NCBI RefSeq assembly: GCF_019704555.1
Contig: NZ_AP024745.1
Coordinates: 7,200,501 to 7,264,500, forward strand
Length of the DNA stretch: 64,000 nt
From: Actinoplanes sp. L3-i22
Lineage (GTDB): Bacteria > Actinomycetota > Actinomycetes > Mycobacteriales > Micromonosporaceae
Direction: 5' to 3'
The translations under genes were made by a program, and so were the position numbers. A model generated the notes under the pieces. That model made no database searches, was not told the origin of the DNA, and saw nothing but the letters and a program-made list of their open reading frames with translations. Positions 61,065 to 64,000 of the stretch are shown here, piece by piece (within the stretch, counting starts at the first letter, position 1; each line of letters starts with the position of its first letter).

Positions 61065-61670
61065 CTACCGGCTCACCCGCGCCGTCGGGGTGTGCCGGCC
61101 GCTCGGGCGCGGTGCCGAGGCGTGGTGCACGAACGCCGGCGGCAGGTTGCGCCACACCACCCGGCTGGTGCCGGTCACGCCGAAGCGCTGCCGTAGCTCG
61201 GCGGCGAACCGGCGCCCGGGCGGGGTCCAGGCCGCGTGGGCGTACGCGAAGGTGGTGAAGACGCCGCCCGGCGCGAGCACCGCGGTGACCGCGTCCAGGA
61301 TCCGCAACCGGACCGGCTCGGCCATCACCGTCCACGGCAGACCGGACACCACCGCGTCCACCGGATACCGCACCAGTCTCGCCAGGTCGGCGGCGGAGCC
61401 GTGGACGATCTCGACCGGCTCCCCGCGGTACCGGCGGGTGAGCTGCTCGGCCAGGTGACCGTTGAGCTCGACGGCGACGATCCGGGTGCCCGGCGCCACC
61501 TCGCGCCGGATCGCGTCGGTGAAGACGCCGGTCCCCGGGCCGAGTTCGACCACGGTCCGGGCCCGCTCCAGACCGATGCCGCCGGTCATCATCCGGGCGA
61601 GTGCGGGTGAGCTGGCGGCGACCGCGCCGGTCAGCAACGGGTGGCGCAGGAACTCGGTGAGAATGGACAT
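61065..61670 (-). CDS. Class I SAM-dependent methyltransferase (PmtA/rRNA dimethylase-like)
   Basis: The 201-residue protein has VVELGPGTGVFTDAI (motif I), VAVELNGHLAEQL (motif II) and DAVVSGLPWTVM (motif IV). This pattern is shared by phospholipid N-methyltransferases and rRNA adenine dimethylases. FLRHPLLTGAVAASSPALARMM at the N terminus is typical of the phospholipid branch. ATG 61670 is the only good start. Confidence 0.82.
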   Translation of the reverse strand: MSILTEFLRHPLLTGAVAASSPALARMMTGGIGLERARTVVELGPGTGVFTDAIRREVAPGTRIVAVELNGHLAEQLTRRYRGEPVEIVHGSAADLARLVRYPVDAVVSGLPWTVMAEPVRLRILDAVTAVLAPGGVFTTFAYAHAAWTPPGRRFAAELRQRFGVTGTSRVVWRNLPPAFVHHASAPRPSGRHTPTARVSR

Positions 61671-61800
61671 GACCGGGACGCTAGAAGCGAAGATCGTCGC
61701 CGCTCGTCCTGCCGCCGGGCCGCTGTCGTCCTCCTGGGGGAGGACCATTTCCGCCGTACGGAACGACGCCCGCACCCGCCGTGGTGGATAGCGTCGGGTC

Positions 61801-62955
61801 ATGCGCCCCCTGGCAAATCCGCTGCTGGCCGCGGGTCTCGCCGCGCCCGCGATGGTGGCGCCGCCGGACGGCCGCCCGTTCTGGGTGCAGGCGCTCGTGC
61901 TGGCCGGGCTGGTCCTGCCGTTGCTCGGGCGGCACCGGCGCCCGGCGGCGATGACCGCGATCGTGCTCGCCGCCGCCGGGCTCGGCCTGCTCACCCGGGC
62001 CTGGGCCGGGCACCTCCCGCTGGCCCACCTGTCCCTGCAGGTCATGCTCTACACGCTGGTGGTGCGCGGCCGGCGGCGCGCGGCCCTGGTCGCCGCCCCG
62101 GCCGCCGCCGCGTTCTACGCCGTCTGGTCGGTGAGCGGCTGGAGCGCCCTGACCTACGGCCTGTCGATCGGCACGGCCTGGCTGCTCGGCGAGTACGTCC
62201 GGGTCCGGCGGGCCTACCTGCGCTCGCTCGAGACGCGGGCGGACCTGGCCGACTCCGAACGCCGGGCGCTGGCCCGGGCCGCGGCCGCCGAGGAACGCAC
62301 CCGGATCGCCCGGGAACTGCACGACGTGCTCGCGCACAGCGTGAGCGTGATGGTCGTCAACGCCGAGGGCGCGCAGCTGATGCGGCATGCCGATCCGGCC
62401 GCGGTGGACCGGACGCTCGCCCTGGTCAGCAACGTCGGGCGGCAGGCGCTGACCGAACTGCGACGACTGCTGGCGATGCTGGGCACGGATGGTCCTGCGG
62501 CCGTACCCCAGCCGATTTTGACTGATCTGCATCGGCTGGCGGCATCGGTGGGCGGGACTGCGATGCGGGTCCTGGGACGCGGTGACGACGTGCCGCCCGG
62601 GGCCGTGGTGCAGACCTGCCGGATCGTTCAGGAGGCGCTGACCAACGTGGTCAAGCACGCCGGAACGGGCGCTGCCGTGCAGGTCACCGTGGATCTCGGC
62701 GAACCCGGACCGGGCCGGACGATCCGGATCGAGGTGGGTGACCGGGGTGGTGCCGCGCCGGCGCGGCTGCCCTCGTCCGGGCGCGGCCTGGCCGGGATGC
62801 GGGAACGGGTGGCGATGTTCGGCGGCACGCTCGACGTCGGCCCGCGACCGGGCGGCGGCTTCCGGGTGCTCGCCACGCTGCCCCTCGACCCGCCGGGCAC
62901 AGCCCGCTCACAGCCGGTCCCCGGCAGCATCGGGGCATGCTTGCACGGGTGCTGA
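61801..62955 (+). CDS. NarL-type sensor histidine kinase
   Basis: The 384-residue kinase has four to five N-terminal membrane helices, a HisKA_3 domain with ERTRIARELHDVLAHS (His174) and an HATPase domain (EALTNVVKHAG, GRGLAGMRERV). ATG 61801 lies six bases after TAGCGT (61789-61794), so translation is probably leaderless. It overlaps the response regulator by 19 bases. Such pairs in actinobacteria often control an ABC exporter; none is adjacent here. Confidence 0.92.
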   Translation: MRPLANPLLAAGLAAPAMVAPPDGRPFWVQALVLAGLVLPLLGRHRRPAAMTAIVLAAAGLGLLTRAWAGHLPLAHLSLQVMLYTLVVRGRRRAALVAAPAAAAFYAVWSVSGWSALTYGLSIGTAWLLGEYVRVRRAYLRSLETRADLADSERRALARAAAAEERTRIARELHDVLAHSVSVMVVNAEGAQLMRHADPAAVDRTLALVSNVGRQALTELRRLLAMLGTDGPAAVPQPILTDLHRLAASVGGTAMRVLGRGDDVPPGAVVQTCRIVQEALTNVVKHAGTGAAVQVTVDLGEPGPGRTIRIEVGDRGGAAPARLPSSGRGLAGMRERVAMFGGTLDVGPRPGGGFRVLATLPLDPPGTARSQPVPGSIGACLHGC

Positions 62956-63593
62956 TCTGTGACGACCAGGAGATGATGCGGGTCGGGCTGCGCATGGTGG
63001 TCGACAGCCAGCCCGATCTGACCGTCATCGGCGAGGCCGCCGACGGCTTCCAGGCCGTCGACGCCGCCGCCCGGCACCGCCCGGACGTGGTCCTGATGGA
63101 CGTCCGGATGCCCGGGGTGGACGGGATCACCGCGGCCGGCCGGATCCGCGCCGAGCTGCCCGCCACCCGCATCCTGATGATCACCACGTTCGACCTGGAC
63201 GAGCACGCGTTCGCGGCGCTGCGGGCCGGGGCGGACGGCTTCCTGGTCAAGGACGTGCCGGCGGCCGAGATGCTGGTGGCGATCCGCGGCGTGCTGCGCG
63301 GCGACCCGATGGTGTCGCCGTCGGTCACCCGGCGGCTGCTGGCCCGCTTCGTCACCGAGGGCACCGAGCCGCGGCCCGACCCGCGACTGGACCGGCTCAC
63401 CGGGCGGGAGCGGGAGGTGCTGGGGCTGGTCGCGCGGGGGTTGAACAACGCCGAGATCGCCGGGCGGCTCTACCTCGGGGAGACCACGGTGAAGACGCAC
63501 GTGAGCCGGATCCTCGGCAAGCTCGGCGTGCGGGACCGGATCGGGGCGGTCGTGATGGCCTACGAGAACGGCGTGAGCCGCCCCGGCGGGTGA
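62937..63593 (+). CDS. NarL/LuxR-family response regulator
   Basis: The 218-residue regulator has a receiver domain with phosphoacceptor Asp55 (VVLMDVRMPG), the switch Thr and the Lys in FLVKD, and a LuxR HTH (LTGREREVLGLVARGLNNAEIAGRLYLGETTVKTHVSRILGKLGV). It overlaps the kinase gene and is its cognate partner. The end overlaps the convergent small gene by 34 bases. Confidence 0.93.
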   Translation: MLARVLICDDQEMMRVGLRMVVDSQPDLTVIGEAADGFQAVDAAARHRPDVVLMDVRMPGVDGITAAGRIRAELPATRILMITTFDLDEHAFAALRAGADGFLVKDVPAAEMLVAIRGVLRGDPMVSPSVTRRLLARFVTEGTEPRPDPRLDRLTGREREVLGLVARGLNNAEIAGRLYLGETTVKTHVSRILGKLGVRDRIGAVVMAYENGVSRPGG

Positions 63594-63793
63594 CCGGCTC
63601 GTGAACACGGCCACCGGCGAGGAAGGCGGCCGTACCGACCGAAGACCCGCAGCGCCACCCGGCGGAGCGAGCACGGATCCTCCTCGCCGCAGACCCCGCA
63701 GCGGCCGTCCTCGCTCGGCGCGACGTGCCGGTCGAGCTGCATTTGGGCGAAATCCGGTTCCTCGCGGACCACGGCAGACAGGAAGACGCTCAC
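63560..63793 (-). CDS. Small Cys-containing actinobacterial protein
   Basis: The 77-residue product from GTG 63793 contains GRCGVCGEEDPCSLRR, a CxxC-type cluster found in small actinobacterial proteins of unknown function. GGGGAG lies upstream of the GTG. The Pro/Arg-rich tail overlaps the response regulator convergently and may be less conserved. Confidence 0.55.
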   Translation of the reverse strand: MSVFLSAVVREEPDFAQMQLDRHVAPSEDGRCGVCGEEDPCSLRRVALRVFGRYGRLPRRWPCSRAGHPPGRLTPFS

Positions 63794-63941
63794 TTGCTGC
63801 TCCCCACGTTCGGCCGACCAGGTTGAGGGCGGTAAAGGCGCAGGCCCGCGCAACGAACGAAGATCTCCCGGCGCTCGTCTCGGATTTTGCCGCGGTTGCT
63901 ATGCCTGGTGGTCACAGCTACTCGAAACCATCATGTGAGGC

Positions 63942-64000
63942 ATGAGATTCGAGACCCTGGTTGTGCTGGACGTGGTAGGTCGGCCAGCAAGCTACTCCTC
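63942..64000 (+). CDS. Possible gene start running off the window
   Basis: ATG 63942 opens a frame (MRFETLVVLDVVGRPAS) to the window end with GTGAGG five bases upstream. Nineteen residues are too few to assign a family. Confidence 0.3.
   Translation, partial: MRFETLVVLDVVGRPASYS

Noticed and set aside
1..64000. tRNA or rRNA genes
   Set aside because: I found no T-arm GTTCRA context with cloverleaf pairing and no rRNA-like sequence by reading; a dedicated tRNA scan would settle this.

Overview
This 64 kb window comes from a high-GC actinobacterial chromosome. The base composition, GTG/TTG starts, SAH-type riboswitch, group 2 sigma-70 factor, NarL- and OmpR-type two-component systems and small zinc-ribbon proteins all fit. 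The gene set resembles Micromonosporaceae such as Actinoplanes, but there is no rRNA or housekeeping marker to prove it. I saw no rRNA, tRNA, CRISPR array, prophage or transposase.

Layout. 1-5 kb: two esterase-like membrane proteins, a perfect 998-bp tandem duplication of a DUF2071 gene, and an adenosine-deaminase-family gene behind an apparent S-adenosylhomocysteine riboswitch. 5-11 kb: a zinc-ribbon gene with a probable frameshift, a GyrB-like protein, LysR/SDR and MarR/MFS/HbpS regulator-target sets, and a phosphotransferase. 11-16 kb: an RsbP-RsbQ pair (energy-stress phosphatase and its hydrolase partner), a SIMPL protein, and a divergent histidine kinase/response regulator pair. 16-31 kb: a GGDEF-EAL gene cut by an in-frame amber codon, membrane and exported proteins, esterases, a TetR/acetyltransferase/hydrolase cluster and a PadR-controlled ABC exporter. 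31-43 kb: a FUSC-like membrane protein, a sigma factor, a LigM-MetF-PurU one-carbon/O-demethylation cluster with a LacI regulator, and a secreted M14 peptidase. 43-50 kb: a WD40-like protein, a TetR-SGNH operon, a flavin disulfide oxidoreductase, a VOC protein and a second phosphotransferase. 50-57 kb: a complete oligopeptide ABC operon with promoter and terminator. 57-64 kb: a diguanylate cyclase, a MarR/DHA2 exporter pair, a methyltransferase, and a NarL-type two-component system.

Two window-wide patterns stand out. First, many genes, mostly regulators, have a TANNNT -10 box 6-8 bases before the start codon and so appear to be transcribed leaderless, often with a palindromic operator on the promoter. 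Second, tandem repeats are unusually dense at gene ends. Copies of start regions pile up upstream of genes (ABC ATPase, ABC permease, oxidoreductase), copies of stop-codon regions pile up downstream (oxidoreductase), and other minisatellites follow the sigma factor, LigM, LacI, M14 and WD40 genes or sit in frame in PurU and the oxidoreductase. This is the most unusual structural theme of the window.
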